Below, one piece after another: positions 8,069 to 16,444 of a stretch of DNA of 64,000 nt. The stretch's first letter is position 1. Each line of letters starts with the position of its first letter. Source of the DNA: JAGIBJ01 sp032119795 (GTDB lineage: Bacteria; Actinomycetota; Thermoleophilia; Solirubrobacterales; Solirubrobacteraceae); NCBI GenBank assembly GCA_032119795.1, contig JAUMFO010000013.1:248001-312000 (forward strand), in the 5' to 3' direction. The translations under genes were made by a program, and so were the position numbers. The notes beneath the pieces were generated by a model that worked only from the letters and a program-made list of their open reading frames with translations, did no database searches and was not told where the DNA came from.

Positions 8069-9222
8069 GCGGCCGCGCCGTTCCGCGGCAGGACCGCGCG
8101 GACCGCCCAGCCACCAGCTGGATCCGGCCCCGCCTCGAGCGCGCCGCCCAGGAGCGCGGCTCGCTCCGTCATGCCCACGAGCCCGTAACCCTGCGCCGAG
8201 CCGGCGCCGCCGAACGCGACGGCGGCTCCATCGTCGCGAACGGTGACGCGGACGCAGCCGTTCTCGCCGGTGACCGACACGGCGATGCGCGTGGCGGTGC
8301 GCGCGTGCCGCACGGCGTTGGTGATCGACTCCTGGGCGAGGCGGTAGACCGCGGCTTCGACTGCGGGCCGAAGGTCGTCGAGGTCACCGGAGAGTTCGAC
8401 GTCGACCCGCGGCCCGTCTCCGGTGAGCAGGGCGAGCCGCTCGATGTCGGCCAGGCCCCGCTGGGGAAGCAGGTCGGGCGCCTCGCCTGGGCGGCGGAGC
8501 GCTCCGACCATGCTGCGCATCTCGGTGAGCGTGCGGGAGGCGGCCTCCTCGATGACCTCGAGCGCCTCGACGGCGGCGGCCGGCCGGGATGCGGCCAGGG
8601 CACGCCCGGCCTGCGCCTGGATGGCGATGGCCGAGACGTGGTGGGCGACGGTGTCGTGCAGGCCGCGCGCCAGCTCCTCGCGCTCGCGGAGCCTGACCTG
8701 GTCGAGCTCGCGCAGCCGCGAGCCGGTCGCGTAGCGGACCGAGGCCCCGAGCACCGCCGGGAACAGCAGGACCACCATGCCGCCGACCGCGTCGACGACG
8801 CCGGTGAAGTCGGCGGCGATGCACACCGCGCCGACGACGACGATGATCGCCAGCCCGATCACAGCCTCGCGCCCCGACGCCCATCGCAGCAGCGCATACG
8901 GCAGGAGCATCACCGCCGCGGCGGAGTAGAGCACGACCGACTCGCCAGCGCCCAGGAGCGACGCCATCGCGCTGGCCCCCATGACGCCGAAGGCGCCGGC
9001 GACGACGGGCAACGGGTGCGTCCGGCGCCACAGCAGCCCGGTGATCACCGCCACGGTGATCACCAGCGCGGCCGGCCGCCCCGTCACGTCGTCGCGGAAG
9101 AGGCTCTCGAGGACGGCCGCTGGCACCAAGACGCCGACGAGCACCCAGTCGCGCCACACCCGCCGGGGCGGGTCGGCAACCGGCGGTTCTGCCCAGAGCG
9201 AGCCGATGGCGCCTCCCGTCAT
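8065..9222 (-). CDS. NarL-type sensor histidine kinase
   Basis: 385 aa from the ATG at 9222, which has a GGAG-type ribosome site; a longer frame reaching 9315 is less likely. Several hydrophobic segments in the first 175 residues form an integral membrane sensor with no large extracellular loop. HisKA_3 dimerisation/phospho-acceptor segment: ARGLHDTVAHHVSAIAIQAQ, with the acceptor His before DTVAHH. The C-terminal HATPase contains an N box (LAQESITNAVRHARTAT) and a G box (GAGSAQGYGLVGM). It phosphorylates the NarL-family regulator at 7412. The stimulus is unknown; membrane-embedded sensors of this kind often detect cell-envelope stress. Confidence 0.92.
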   Translation of the reverse strand: MTGGAIGSLWAEPPVADPPRRVWRDWVLVGVLVPAAVLESLFRDDVTGRPAALVITVAVITGLLWRRTHPLPVVAGAFGVMGASAMASLLGAGESVVLYSAAAVMLLPYALLRWASGREAVIGLAIIVVVGAVCIAADFTGVVDAVGGMVVLLFPAVLGASVRYATGSRLRELDQVRLREREELARGLHDTVAHHVSAIAIQAQAGRALAASRPAAAVEALEVIEEAASRTLTEMRSMVGALRRPGEAPDLLPQRGLADIERLALLTGDGPRVDVELSGDLDDLRPAVEAAVYRLAQESITNAVRHARTATRIAVSVTGENGCVRVTVRDDGAAVAFGGAGSAQGYGLVGMTERAALLGGALEAGPDPAGGWAVRAVLPRNGAAA

Positions 9223-9258
9223 GAACTCCACCGTAAGGCGCCCGGGCGCGTCGCGCCA

Positions 9259-9296
9259 TCGGCCGAAAGAACGACCTTTGGGTCGGCCGAACGACC
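9259..9296. repeat. Direct repeats between the sensor kinase and MMPL exporter genes
   Basis: TCGGCCGAA(AGAA)CGACC at 9259 and TCGGCCGAACGACC at 9283 are near-identical, 24 bp apart start to start, in the gap between the two-component operon and the divergent MMPL gene. They are a plausible response-regulator binding site. Confidence 0.4.
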
Positions 9297-9414
9297 AGCC
9301 CAGAAATGACCGCAATGCCGATGTGCGGGGCGCCGGTCGTCGCCAGGCTCAAGAGCACGCCGTGGCCACTCCACAGCGGTCTAACTCGCAAGCGCCCGAA
9401 ACCGGAGTCACACG

Positions 9415-11640
9415 ATGTCGCACGCCCTCTACCGCCTGGGTCGCTTTGCCGCCCGTCGCCCCTGGAGGGTCATCGGAGCCTGGCTCTGCGTTGCCGCGCT
9501 CGTCATCGCCGCATCGGGGGCGTTCGGACGCGAACTCGAGGACTCGGTCGCGGTCCCGGGACTCGACTCCCAGCTGGCCGGCGAGGTCCTCAGCAAGGCG
9601 GAATCCAGCCAGGCCGGGCTGACGGCGCAGCTCGTCCTCACGCCGCGCGACGACGCCGCCACTTTCTCGAACTCGGCGCCGGCCCGAGCTGCGTTGCTCG
9701 AACTCCGGGCGCAGGCCGCCTCCCTGCCCAGCGTGATCGGCGCAGGCGAGAGCGACACCACGATCTCGCCCGACGGTCGCGTCGCGCTCGTCCGCCTGCG
9801 GTATCCGGTGATCGAGGACCTGGATGCGAGCGACCTCGAAGCCCTCAAGTCGTTTGGCAGCGAGGCCGCCGCGGCCAGCTCGCCGCTGCGGATCGAGATG
9901 GGCGGCGATCTGTTCTTCGCCTTCGAGGAGCCACAGATGGGGCCCGGCGAGCTGATCGGGCTGGTCGCGGCGGCCGTCATCCTGCTTGTCGCCTTCGGAT
10001 CGGTCATCGCCATGGGCCTGCCGATCGGGATGGCCGTCTTCGGTCTGGCCGTCGGCATCAGCTCGATGTCGCTGCTCGCCTACCTGGTCGAGGTGCCCAG
10101 CTGGGTGCCGCAGCTCGGCAGCATGATCGCCCTCGGCGTCGGGATCGACTACGCGCTGTTCATCGTCACCCGGCACCGCGAGCACCTGGGCCTAGGGATG
10201 AGCGTCCCAGAGTCGGCGGGTCGTGCAGTCGCCACCGCCGGCCAGGCGGTGATCTTCGCCGGTGGCACCGTCGTCATCGCGATCCTCGGCCTCGCCGTCG
10301 CCGGCATTCCGTTCCTCACCGCGGCCGGCGTGGGCATCGCGGTGTTGGTTCTGATCGTGGTGGCCGCCTCGGTCACGCTGCTGCCCGCGCTGCTCGGTCT
10401 CGCCGGGCCGCGGATCAACGGCCTCCGCAGTCGGGGGCGCCGCCGGACCTCCGCGCGCCCCACGGTGAGCGCGGGCTGGACGCGGTGGGGCCAGGCCGTG
10501 TCGAGGCACGCGTGGGCCTCGGTCGTGGGCGTCACGATCCTGCTCCTGGCGCTGACGGCGCCGGTGCTCGACCTCCAGCTGGGCGTCCCGGACGAGGGCA
10601 CCTTGCCCGAGACGCGGACCGAGCGACGGGCCTACGACCTGGTGGCCGACGGATTTGGGCCTGGCAGCAACGGCCCGCTGGTGATCGCGGTCGCCGCCGC
10701 AAATGACGCCGACGCGGTCGACCCCCTCGCCCGCGCTATCGCCGCCGATGCGGGGATCGCCCGGGTGGCTCCTCCCGAGATCGACACCGAGGCCGGCGTG
10801 GCGTCGCTCGTAGCGTTCCCGACGACCTCTCCGCAGGATGAGGCGACGAGCGAGACGATCGCGCGTCTCCGGACGGAGGTAATCCCGTCGGTCCTCGCTG
10901 GCTCGTCCGCGCGGGCCCACGTCGGCGGCCAGACGGCGACCTGGGCCGACCTCGGCGACCGGGTCACCGACCGGCTGCCGCTGTTCGTCGCCGCCGTCGT
11001 CCTGCTGTCGTTCCTGCTGCTCACGGTGGTCTTCCGCTCGCTGCTGGTGCCGCTCAAGGCCGCGGTGATGAACCTGCTGAGCATCGGCGCCGCCTACGGG
11101 GTGCTCGTCATGGTCTTCCAGTGGGGATGGGGCGCCGACCTCATCGGGCTGGAGACGACCCTGCCCGTCATCCCCTTCATCCCCATCTTCATGTTCGCGA
11201 TCTTGTTCGGGCTGTCGATGGACTATGAGGTCTTCCTGTTGTCCCGCGTGCGTGAGCACTACCTGCTGACGGGCGACAACGACGCGTCGGTGATCCACGG
11301 TCTGGCGACCACTGCCCGGGTGATCACCTCGGCAGCCCTGATCATGATCCTGCTGTTCCTCGGCTTCGTCGTCAGCGACGACCCCTCGACCAAGATGTTC
11401 GGCCTGGGTCTCGCGACCGCCATCGCCGTCGACGCGTCGATCGTGCGAATGGTGCTGGTGCCGGCGACAATGAAGCTGCTCGGCGACGCCAACTGGTGGC
11501 TCCCGGGCTGGCTCGACCGCCGACTGCCAACCATCGACACCGAGGGCGAGGCAGGCCTGCCGGAACCTGAGATGGAAGCCGATCTGGACTCCGCACCGGC
11601 CGAAGACGAGGGCAAGACACCGCTCGTGCCTGCCGGCTAA
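9415..11640 (+). CDS. MMPL-family RND exporter
   Basis: 741 aa, a two-fold repeated RND transporter of MmpL type with about 12 membrane helices. TM1 is near residues 20-40, and an extracellular loop follows each leading helix. Both halves carry the proton-relay motif: GVGIDYALFIVTRHREH in the first and GLSMDYEVFLLSRVREHY in the second. The tail is soluble and acidic. MMPL proteins export lipids, siderophores or drugs using proton motive force. Divergent from the NarL two-component pair with a repeat-bearing intergenic region, so induction by that system is plausible. No MmpS or TetR partner is adjacent; the substrate is unknown. Confidence 0.93.
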   Translation: MSHALYRLGRFAARRPWRVIGAWLCVAALVIAASGAFGRELEDSVAVPGLDSQLAGEVLSKAESSQAGLTAQLVLTPRDDAATFSNSAPARAALLELRAQAASLPSVIGAGESDTTISPDGRVALVRLRYPVIEDLDASDLEALKSFGSEAAAASSPLRIEMGGDLFFAFEEPQMGPGELIGLVAAAVILLVAFGSVIAMGLPIGMAVFGLAVGISSMSLLAYLVEVPSWVPQLGSMIALGVGIDYALFIVTRHREHLGLGMSVPESAGRAVATAGQAVIFAGGTVVIAILGLAVAGIPFLTAAGVGIAVLVLIVVAASVTLLPALLGLAGPRINGLRSRGRRRTSARPTVSAGWTRWGQAVSRHAWASVVGVTILLLALTAPVLDLQLGVPDEGTLPETRTERRAYDLVADGFGPGSNGPLVIAVAAANDADAVDPLARAIAADAGIARVAPPEIDTEAGVASLVAFPTTSPQDEATSETIARLRTEVIPSVLAGSSARAHVGGQTATWADLGDRVTDRLPLFVAAVVLLSFLLLTVVFRSLLVPLKAAVMNLLSIGAAYGVLVMVFQWGWGADLIGLETTLPVIPFIPIFMFAILFGLSMDYEVFLLSRVREHYLLTGDNDASVIHGLATTARVITSAALIMILLFLGFVVSDDPSTKMFGLGLATAIAVDASIVRMVLVPATMKLLGDANWWLPGWLDRRLPTIDTEGEAGLPEPEMEADLDSAPAEDEGKTPLVPAG

Positions 11641-11702
11641 GGCCCGCTCCACCGGTGATCGGTTGAGCGTCGGCGTTGAGCGCCGCTTTCGCCCGCATCC
11701 GT

Positions 11703-12035
11703 TCAAGACAGCAGGTCTTCAATCACGCGCAGCAGCGGAGGCAAGTCGCGGCGGACCGTGTCCTCGATGATCTCCTTCTGGAGGCGGAAGTATTGGTGGG
11801 CGATGACGTCGCGAAGCCCTGCGATGTCACGCCAACGGATACCGGCGGAGGCTTCCAACGCATCAGGACCAACGTTCTTGGCGGCCTCGCCGATCACCAT
11901 CAGTCTGAACAGGACAGCGTCAAGGACCACAGGGTCACTGACCGACGGCTCCTCGAGCTGACCGCCGACGTATTCGCGGATAGCTTCGAGTGCTTCGACG
12001 ATGTCGCGGAGCCGCTCCTGATCTCCACGGGTCAT
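11703..12035 (-). CDS. HepT-like HEPN ribonuclease toxin (DUF86)
   Basis: 110 aa, all-helical HEPN domain with the catalytic RX4HXY motif intact as RDVIAHQY (about residue 76) after IRWRDIAGL. HepT toxins cleave RNA and are neutralised by MNT nucleotidyltransferases that AMPylate a Tyr near this motif; the Tyr is present. Its start overlaps the stop of the MNT antitoxin gene by 4 bp. It is the last gene of the pair and lies just outside the left attachment repeat of the island, so the module belongs to the chromosome or to an older insertion. Confidence 0.85.
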   Translation of the reverse strand: MTRGDQERLRDIVEALEAIREYVGGQLEEPSVSDPVVLDAVLFRLMVIGEAAKNVGPDALEASAGIRWRDIAGLRDVIAHQYFRLQKEIIEDTVRRDLPPLLRVIEDLLS

Positions 12036-12529
12036 ACGGGCACCGCATCGCGCTCGGCTTCGGACCGCACCGCGTCGCGCAACGTCGCAGGCGTCGCGAT
12101 GTCGACGTCGACCCCGAGCAAGGTGCTGGCTTCCCGCTTGAGTGCGACGAGGTCCAGCAGCGTCCGTCCGGGTTCAAGATCGACGAGCAGGTCGACGTCG
12201 CTCGCCGGTCCGGCCTCGCCGCGCGCAGTCGATCCGAACACGCGAACGTTCCGCGCGCCGTACTTCCGGGCGACCGCGAGCAGCTCGCGTCGCCGGTGGC
12301 GGACGACCGATCCATTGACGGCTGCGAGCCCAGCCCTCGGCACCGCCCGCAGCTCCAGTCGGTCGCCACAGGCAGCCAACAACCGCTCCAGCGTCGCCAG
12401 GGAAGGTTGGGCCACGCCCGTCTCGTACCGTGCGACCGCTGACTGAGAGGTCCCTGACGCCGATGCCAGCGCCGCCTGCGAGAAGCCCGCGCGATCACGC
12501 GCGGTCCGAAGAAGGGTAGGTGCGTCCAC
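12032..12529 (-). CDS. XRE-MNT fusion antitoxin (helix-turn-helix plus nucleotidyltransferase)
   Basis: 165 aa, GTG start. Residues about 1-65 are an XRE helix-turn-helix (AGFSQAALASASGTSQSAVARYETG); residues about 75-165 are a minimal nucleotidyltransferase with GSTARGEAGPASDVDLLVDL, containing the GSX10DXD catalytic pattern. The MNT half would AMPylate and silence the HepT toxin encoded immediately downstream, and the DNA-binding half would autoregulate the operon. A 16-bp palindrome sits 11 bp before the start codon and overlaps the probable -10 region. Function is inferred from the HEPN/MNT family. Confidence 0.85.
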   Translation of the reverse strand: MDAPTLLRTARDRAGFSQAALASASGTSQSAVARYETGVAQPSLATLERLLAACGDRLELRAVPRAGLAAVNGSVVRHRRRELLAVARKYGARNVRVFGSTARGEAGPASDVDLLVDLEPGRTLLDLVALKREASTLLGVDVDIATPATLRDAVRSEAERDAVPV

Positions 12530-12539
12530 CCGAAGGACG

Positions 12540-12555
12540 ATACCTAATCAGGTAT
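12540..12555. promoter_or_regulatory. Palindromic operator of the XRE-MNT/HepT operon
   Basis: ATACCT-AATC-AGGTAT, a perfect 6-bp inverted repeat placed 11 bp upstream of the GTG start. On the minus strand it contains TAGGTAT, a possible -10 element, so binding would block transcription. The very short leader suggests an almost leaderless mRNA. Confidence 0.55.
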
Positions 12556-12590
12556 TGCGCGTCGTCCGACGGCTGGATCAAACGTCCGTG

Positions 12591-12606
12591 GGAGCAGTTC
12601 TGCTCC
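12591..12606. terminator. Hairpin next to attL, probable original tRNA-Pro terminator
   Basis: GGAGCAG-TT-CTGCTCC is a perfect 7-bp stem just outside the left attachment repeat. Before the element inserted it would have lain directly after the tRNA-Pro 3' end, where a terminator is expected. Confidence 0.5.
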
Positions 12607-12610
12607 TCGA

Positions 12611-12624
12611 GTCGGGGAGACAGG
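12611..12624. repeat. attL: 14-bp duplicate of the tRNA-Pro 3' end
   Basis: GTCGGGGAGACAGG is identical to 38173-38186, the last bases of tRNA-Pro(GGG), in the same orientation. The intact tRNA lies at the other end with its 3' end facing inward, which is the classic geometry of an element integrated at a tRNA 3' end. The neighbouring bases differ, so identity is exactly 14 bp. Confidence 0.75.
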
Positions 12625-12718
12625 TTCAGTCGCCCGAGAACGCGGCGGTTCCAGCGGGGTCTGTCTAGGCCGTTGTCTAGTCCGGAACGGGACGGTTGCG
12701 CACTCAAGCGCGTCCTGC

Positions 12719-13030
12719 TCAGCGATTGAGCACGCGAGCCTTTGCCTGTCCGAACTCCACGTCTGTGAGGCCGCCGTCGGCGTGCACGCGAGCGAGACGT
12801 TCGAGTTCGTCAGTGCTGCTGCGGGCGCGATCCGGCTGCGATCCGTCTGCGTCCCTTGGCGGCAGCAGGTAGACAATCAGCCCGACCACCAGGAACGAGA
12901 TGAATAGCGCCAAGATGCTAGCCACGTAGTAGCTGTATCCCTTGCTGTACGCGTAGCGCCCGACGAGGTATGCCGGCAGCAACCAGAAGAGGCCGACGAA
13001 CGCGATGCCGATCAATTCCGAGGGACCCAC
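12719..13030 (-). CDS. Small membrane protein with SHOCT motif
   Basis: About 103 aa from a GTG at 13030; the longer frame from 13120 adds an unlikely Arg-rich leader. Two hydrophobic helices (about residues 5-25 and 35-58, including FVGLFWLLPAYLVGRYAY and LALFISFLVVGLIVYLLP) are followed by a charged linker and a C-terminal SHOCT element (LERLARVHADGGLTDVEFGQAKARVL). First gene inside the left end of the island. SHOCT proteins oligomerise or tether partners to the membrane. Function here is unknown. Confidence 0.65.
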   Translation of the reverse strand: MGPSELIGIAFVGLFWLLPAYLVGRYAYSKGYSYYVASILALFISFLVVGLIVYLLPPRDADGSQPDRARSSTDELERLARVHADGGLTDVEFGQAKARVLNR

Positions 13031-13128
13031 GAGACGCAAACCGTAGCGCGTTACAGAGCACGGTCGACTCGAACCTGCCGACTCAGCACGCGCGAGGCGG
13101 CACCAACGCGGACGCGCCACTGGAACGA

Positions 13129-13154
13129 CGAAGGCCCGCTCTCGCGGGCCTTCG
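13129..13154. terminator. Perfect hairpin (rho-independent terminator-like)
   Basis: CGAAGGCCCGC-TCTC-GCGGGCCTTCG, an 11-bp perfect stem with a 4-nt loop, between the divergent SHOCT gene and the next plus-strand gene. It looks like a terminator for an RNA transcribed leftward from about 13155-13230, where no functional tRNA could be folded. Confidence 0.6.
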
Positions 13155-13192
13155 TGTGGAGGTCTTGAGGCTCTGAGCCTCGAGTCGAACTG

Positions 13193-13528
13193 ATGGGAGC
13201 AGTTTGCAAACCGGTCACACTACGGGCCTGGACGCGGGCGAACGCCTGTAGATTCGGGCTTTCCGAGATCGCGAAGCCCCGCACGGAGAGGTCGATCGCG
13301 AGACGACAGGGCTGGGTTTGGCCCGCGATTCGCGCGGTTCTGCTCGAATCCGAGCGAGCCCTCTCCCCTGCTGAGATTCACGTTGCGGTGGCCGAGGCGA
13401 TGAATGACCGCGTCGCGAAATCGACGATCAAGAACGAAATGCGACGCCGTCTGCGGGCGCCCAGATCGGAGCTTGCCCAGGACATCGACGGCGGATACCG
13501 GCTCGTTAGCGACGACAGCGGGAAGTGA
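13193..13528 (+). CDS. Small winged-helix-like protein, function unknown
   Basis: Up to 111 aa. The part from about residue 35 looks like a winged helix: VWPAIRAVLLESERALSPAEIHVAVAEAMN, VAKSTIKNEMRRRLRA and a wing-like DGGYRLV end. This resembles HARE-HTH or antitoxin-type DNA-binding domains. The annotated ATG lies in an odd tRNA-like stretch, and the first 25 residues are atypical, so the true start may be further in. No close neighbour suggests a role. Confidence 0.5.
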   Translation: MGAVCKPVTLRAWTRANACRFGLSEIAKPRTERSIARRQGWVWPAIRAVLLESERALSPAEIHVAVAEAMNDRVAKSTIKNEMRRRLRAPRSELAQDIDGGYRLVSDDSGK

Positions 13529-13594
13529 ATCCCAGGGTCCACGTTATGCCACCGCGGGACGAACCGCACCACGGCAACTCCGTATGGTTCGCGC

Positions 13595-14881
13595 ATGACC
13601 GATGGCCAAGGACCACCTGAGGAGGGCGGCTCACCCCCACGGGCTGCAGCGAAAAGCAGGTGGAAGACGATCGCGGACGACGGAATCCTGTCGGCTCTCG
13701 CGGTCGCGGCACTGCTCGGCATTCTTGCGTTGGCTGGAAAGACGATCCACAGTGCGATCGATACCGGCGGCCGGGACGCGTTCGTAAGCGAGTTGCTCCA
13801 AGCGTGCGAGGTTCGACAGAAGAGCGCCGAGGCGTTTAGCCGGGACTTTGGAGTCAACGCCAAATCCGATCGCCAGCTCGCGGCGAACTATCTCGAAGAA
13901 CAGCAGGCGTTTGTAGGCTCGCTGGAGGGCCTGTCGATTCCCGAGGCCAGCGAGAAGCAGGTGGTCACCCTTGTCAAGATCGAGACATCGTTCACCGAAG
14001 CTATGAGGATCGCTACGGCGCGCCACCGAGCTCGGACGTCTGCTCAGATCCTTGTTGAGCTCGGGTCGCTCGACAAGCGCAGAGCCGAACGGTTGTACAA
14101 ATCGTTGGGCGCCACAAAGTGCGCCGCGGGACTGAGCCCTCTGGGTAGCGTGCACGCTGCGAGCGATCTTCATCAGATGGAAGCCCTCGGGATGGACAGC
14201 GAGGCGGTGGCCTTGTCGGCGCTTGTCGGCGCACTCTGCGATACAACCGTCGGCGACCTGCCGAGCGGTGCACCTGCAGTCATTCTCGACCGCCTAGCAA
14301 GGCGGTTTCGAGAGAAGCCAAACGGATCCCAGTGGTTTGCAATCGACTTGGCGTCGGGAAGGCCCGGCAAGGTACGCGACATGTTCGGAGGCGAGAGTTC
14401 ACGAAAGGTCCAACTCGACAATGCCATGAGGACTCTCGCGAAGTGCGGCAAATCCGACCTTCAACGACGCCTTGCCTCCCACGCACGAGTTGCAGCGACT
14501 CCAAACTCGTCGATCGGCGGGACCAACAGACAAGTCCAGGCGCGCCATTGGAACTCCCAGTTCGCCCAGATCAAGCCCCTCCTATTGAACGCAGCTCGAC
14601 GTGTTGCGTCTGGTGAGAGCAAGTTCAACGATGGCGACGGCGCCGCGGCATACCGCGACCTGAAACAAGGAGCGTTCCTCTTTGCCTACGGCGCTAGCGT
14701 CGCCCGCTCGGAGGCCAGTGTCATCACATCGGCCCCAACGAAAAACTCGGCCGAGTCCACCGCCAGCTGGACATCTGCAGCCGCATACGCCGTCGCAGAT
14801 ATGGCGACCGCCCTCCGTCTTCGCGACGCCGACCAATGGACAGCGGCCCGGAAGCGACTGAGCCTGGCGACAGAAGCTTGA
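13595..14881 (+). CDS. Membrane-anchored protein of unknown function
   Basis: 428 aa. A polar N-terminus is followed by one hydrophobic helix (about residues 28-48), then a long mostly helical soluble domain, presumably extracytoplasmic, with scattered Cys (LQACEVRQKS, TKCAAGL, GALCDTT, LAKCGKSD). No enzymatic motif is visible. Base composition and codon use look more relaxed than in the chromosomal flanks. It lies alone between the small winged-helix gene and the convergent ImmA/IrrE gene. Real coding is supported by length and membrane topology only. Confidence 0.55.
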   Translation: MTDGQGPPEEGGSPPRAAAKSRWKTIADDGILSALAVAALLGILALAGKTIHSAIDTGGRDAFVSELLQACEVRQKSAEAFSRDFGVNAKSDRQLAANYLEEQQAFVGSLEGLSIPEASEKQVVTLVKIETSFTEAMRIATARHRARTSAQILVELGSLDKRRAERLYKSLGATKCAAGLSPLGSVHAASDLHQMEALGMDSEAVALSALVGALCDTTVGDLPSGAPAVILDRLARRFREKPNGSQWFAIDLASGRPGKVRDMFGGESSRKVQLDNAMRTLAKCGKSDLQRRLASHARVAATPNSSIGGTNRQVQARHWNSQFAQIKPLLLNAARRVASGESKFNDGDGAAAYRDLKQGAFLFAYGASVARSEASVITSAPTKNSAESTASWTSAAAYAVADMATALRLRDADQWTAARKRLSLATEA

Positions 14882-15003
14882 GACCGCATGTTCCGGGAGG
14901 GCGCAGCGGTTGGAGCCTCATGACCCCGGCCCTAGAGCGTCATTCCGAACGTGACCAAATCAGAGGATCCAAACCCTGGGGCCCGCCGATACCGCGCATC
15001 AGC

Positions 15004-15864
15004 TCACGCGGTTGGGCGTGCGATCGCGATTACTCGCTCGAGCCGATCATTGCCGTACCTCTTGGCCTGGATCCGGAAGAGTCCCTGCTTCTCGAGCCCA
15101 GGAAGAGTCGTCGTCTGAGCGACGATTCCAGACGCCGCCGCCGCGCGCACAAACGGACTGTCGTCATCAGCAGCCTTAAACTTCGGCACGTAGAGGGCCA
15201 TGTGGCTGGTGACTCCGTAGCGAATCCGCAACCGCTTCGGTACATCCTCACCCTTGCGCAGGGCGGGTCGATCAGCCGGCTTGTGCGACCACGTCAGGCA
15301 TAGGAGAACTGCCGGCTCGTCGGCCAGAGCAACGAGCCGGTTGGCGGCAGCCTCGATGCTGACTTCTGCATCGCGACTGAGCCGCTCAACGTCGTCGAGT
15401 CCTCGGCTGACTAGGTATTTGGACTCAACCAGCTCGGCTGGCATCAGAAGTGCCGCGGCGCCGTAGTCGCACAGATACTCCTCCTCGCGGTTTTCTGAAT
15501 GCCGGTCCATGACCGCATCGAGCCGGTAGCGATGCTCCGTGTCGAAACCCGGGAAGGCTGGGTGCATCAACTCGTGAGCCTCAGTGAAGCGTTGTCGCTC
15601 CTCCGGCTCTTCCTCGTTGATGTCCATGACGAGCTGCCCGGAAGGCTCGGCGTAGATCCGTCCAGAAAAGTCGAAGGTCGCGCGGTTGCGTTTGATGCCC
15701 TTGAAGCTCGCGATCAGATGAGTGCGGATAGGCAGCCGATCCTGTCCGGCCGAAGCACGCAGATCATCGGCGTAGCGCTCCATAATCGCCTCAGGAAGTT
15801 CGCCGCCAGCCCGTTCGATTAGTTGAAGCACCAAGGGCTCGTGCCAGCTAGTCCTCGTCGCCAT
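15004..15864 (-). CDS. ImmA/IrrE-family metallopeptidase (CapP-like candidate)
   Basis: 286 aa from the ATG at 15864. The zinc-binding HEXXH is present as EAHELMH (about residue 98), with a downstream Glu-rich helix (ENREEEYLCDYGAAALLMP) holding the third ligand in the ImmA/IrrE pattern. A C-terminal domain of about 130 residues follows and could be a sensor. These peptidases cleave a partner XRE repressor after a DNA-damage signal, as ImmA does in ICEBs1 and CapP does for CBASS. It overlaps the 3' end of the XRE gene by 17 bp, and the pair diverges from the ubiquitin-like operon, which it probably controls. Confidence 0.85.
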   Translation of the reverse strand: MATRTSWHEPLVLQLIERAGGELPEAIMERYADDLRASAGQDRLPIRTHLIASFKGIKRNRATFDFSGRIYAEPSGQLVMDINEEEPEERQRFTEAHELMHPAFPGFDTEHRYRLDAVMDRHSENREEEYLCDYGAAALLMPAELVESKYLVSRGLDDVERLSRDAEVSIEAAANRLVALADEPAVLLCLTWSHKPADRPALRKGEDVPKRLRIRYGVTSHMALYVPKFKAADDDSPFVRAAAASGIVAQTTTLPGLEKQGLFRIQAKRYGNDRLERVIAIARPTA

Positions 15865-16279
15865 CGGCCTGTCCTTGATCGAGATCACGGCTCATGACGA
15901 GGGACTGGTGGACGTATCGCCACCGCGCCGATGTCTGCGGTAGCTCGCCGTCGTTTCGCCAGCGGATCGAGGCAAGCATCTTTATGTCTTTGCTCGACAG
16001 CCGGGCCTCATCCGCAAACGCGCGGAGCGATGGCGATACGTCGGCGTCGTCACCGACATAGCGAATCACCGGTCCGCCAACGATGTCCGCGGCGGTGAGG
16101 TCCAACGCTTCCGCAATCTGGGCGATCACCTCGACCGACGGGTTGCCGACCTGATTCTCAAGCCGAACGAGGTACGCCTTGGTGAGCCCGGAGGCCTCTG
16201 CCAGTTGCGCAAGCGAGAGGCCCGCCTTCTCCCTCTCGTCACGTACTCGTCGGCCAATCGCCTTTGGGTCGAAGTCCAT
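15848..16279 (-). CDS. XRE-family repressor paired with ImmA/IrrE (CapH-like candidate)
   Basis: 143 aa from the ATG at 16279; a frame opening at 16348 is rejected because it would cover the promoter. Residues about 8-65 form an XRE helix-turn-helix (AGLSLAQLAEASGLTKAYLVRLENQ). The C-terminal half (PSLRAFADEARLSSKDIKMLASIRWR) is typical of XRE proteins associated with IrrE-like peptidases and is where cleavage would occur. It is divergent from the ubiquitin-like operon, with the palindrome at 16358 in between. Expected role: repress both directions until cleaved. Confidence 0.85.
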   Translation of the reverse strand: MDFDPKAIGRRVRDEREKAGLSLAQLAEASGLTKAYLVRLENQVGNPSVEVIAQIAEALDLTAADIVGGPVIRYVGDDADVSPSLRAFADEARLSSKDIKMLASIRWRNDGELPQTSARWRYVHQSLVMSRDLDQGQADGDED

Positions 16280-16357
16280 ATGGCGAACGATACCGCCTGA
16301 AGCGGTTGACTTTGCCACGCCCGGTGCACCAGGCGCCAAGTTATTCAAACCCAGAGA

Positions 16358-16371
16358 ACACCGCTCGGTGT
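16358..16371. promoter_or_regulatory. Palindrome in the XRE/ubiquitin-like divergent promoter
   Basis: ACACCG-CT-CGGTGT, a perfect inverted repeat (extendable by AG/CT at the ends with one mismatch), 79 bp after the XRE start on one side and 73 bp before the ubiquitin-like gene on the other. It is the best operator candidate in this gap. Confidence 0.5.
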
Positions 16372-16444
16372 GCTACCGTTCTTCTCAGCGCAAACCAGCG
16401 CGATCAATTCGCGGCCCCCAGCCGCCAACCGGTGAGGAGCCGCA

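Noticed and set aside
12520..12729. 69-codon ORF across attL
   Set aside because: It covers the operator and att site, no ribosome site, no conserved features.
13155..13230. Possible tRNA on the minus strand beside a terminator hairpin
   Set aside because: A TTTGCAAAC loop-like block and a GTTCGA block exist, but anticodon and T-stems do not pair and no D-arm can be seen. A remnant cannot be excluded.
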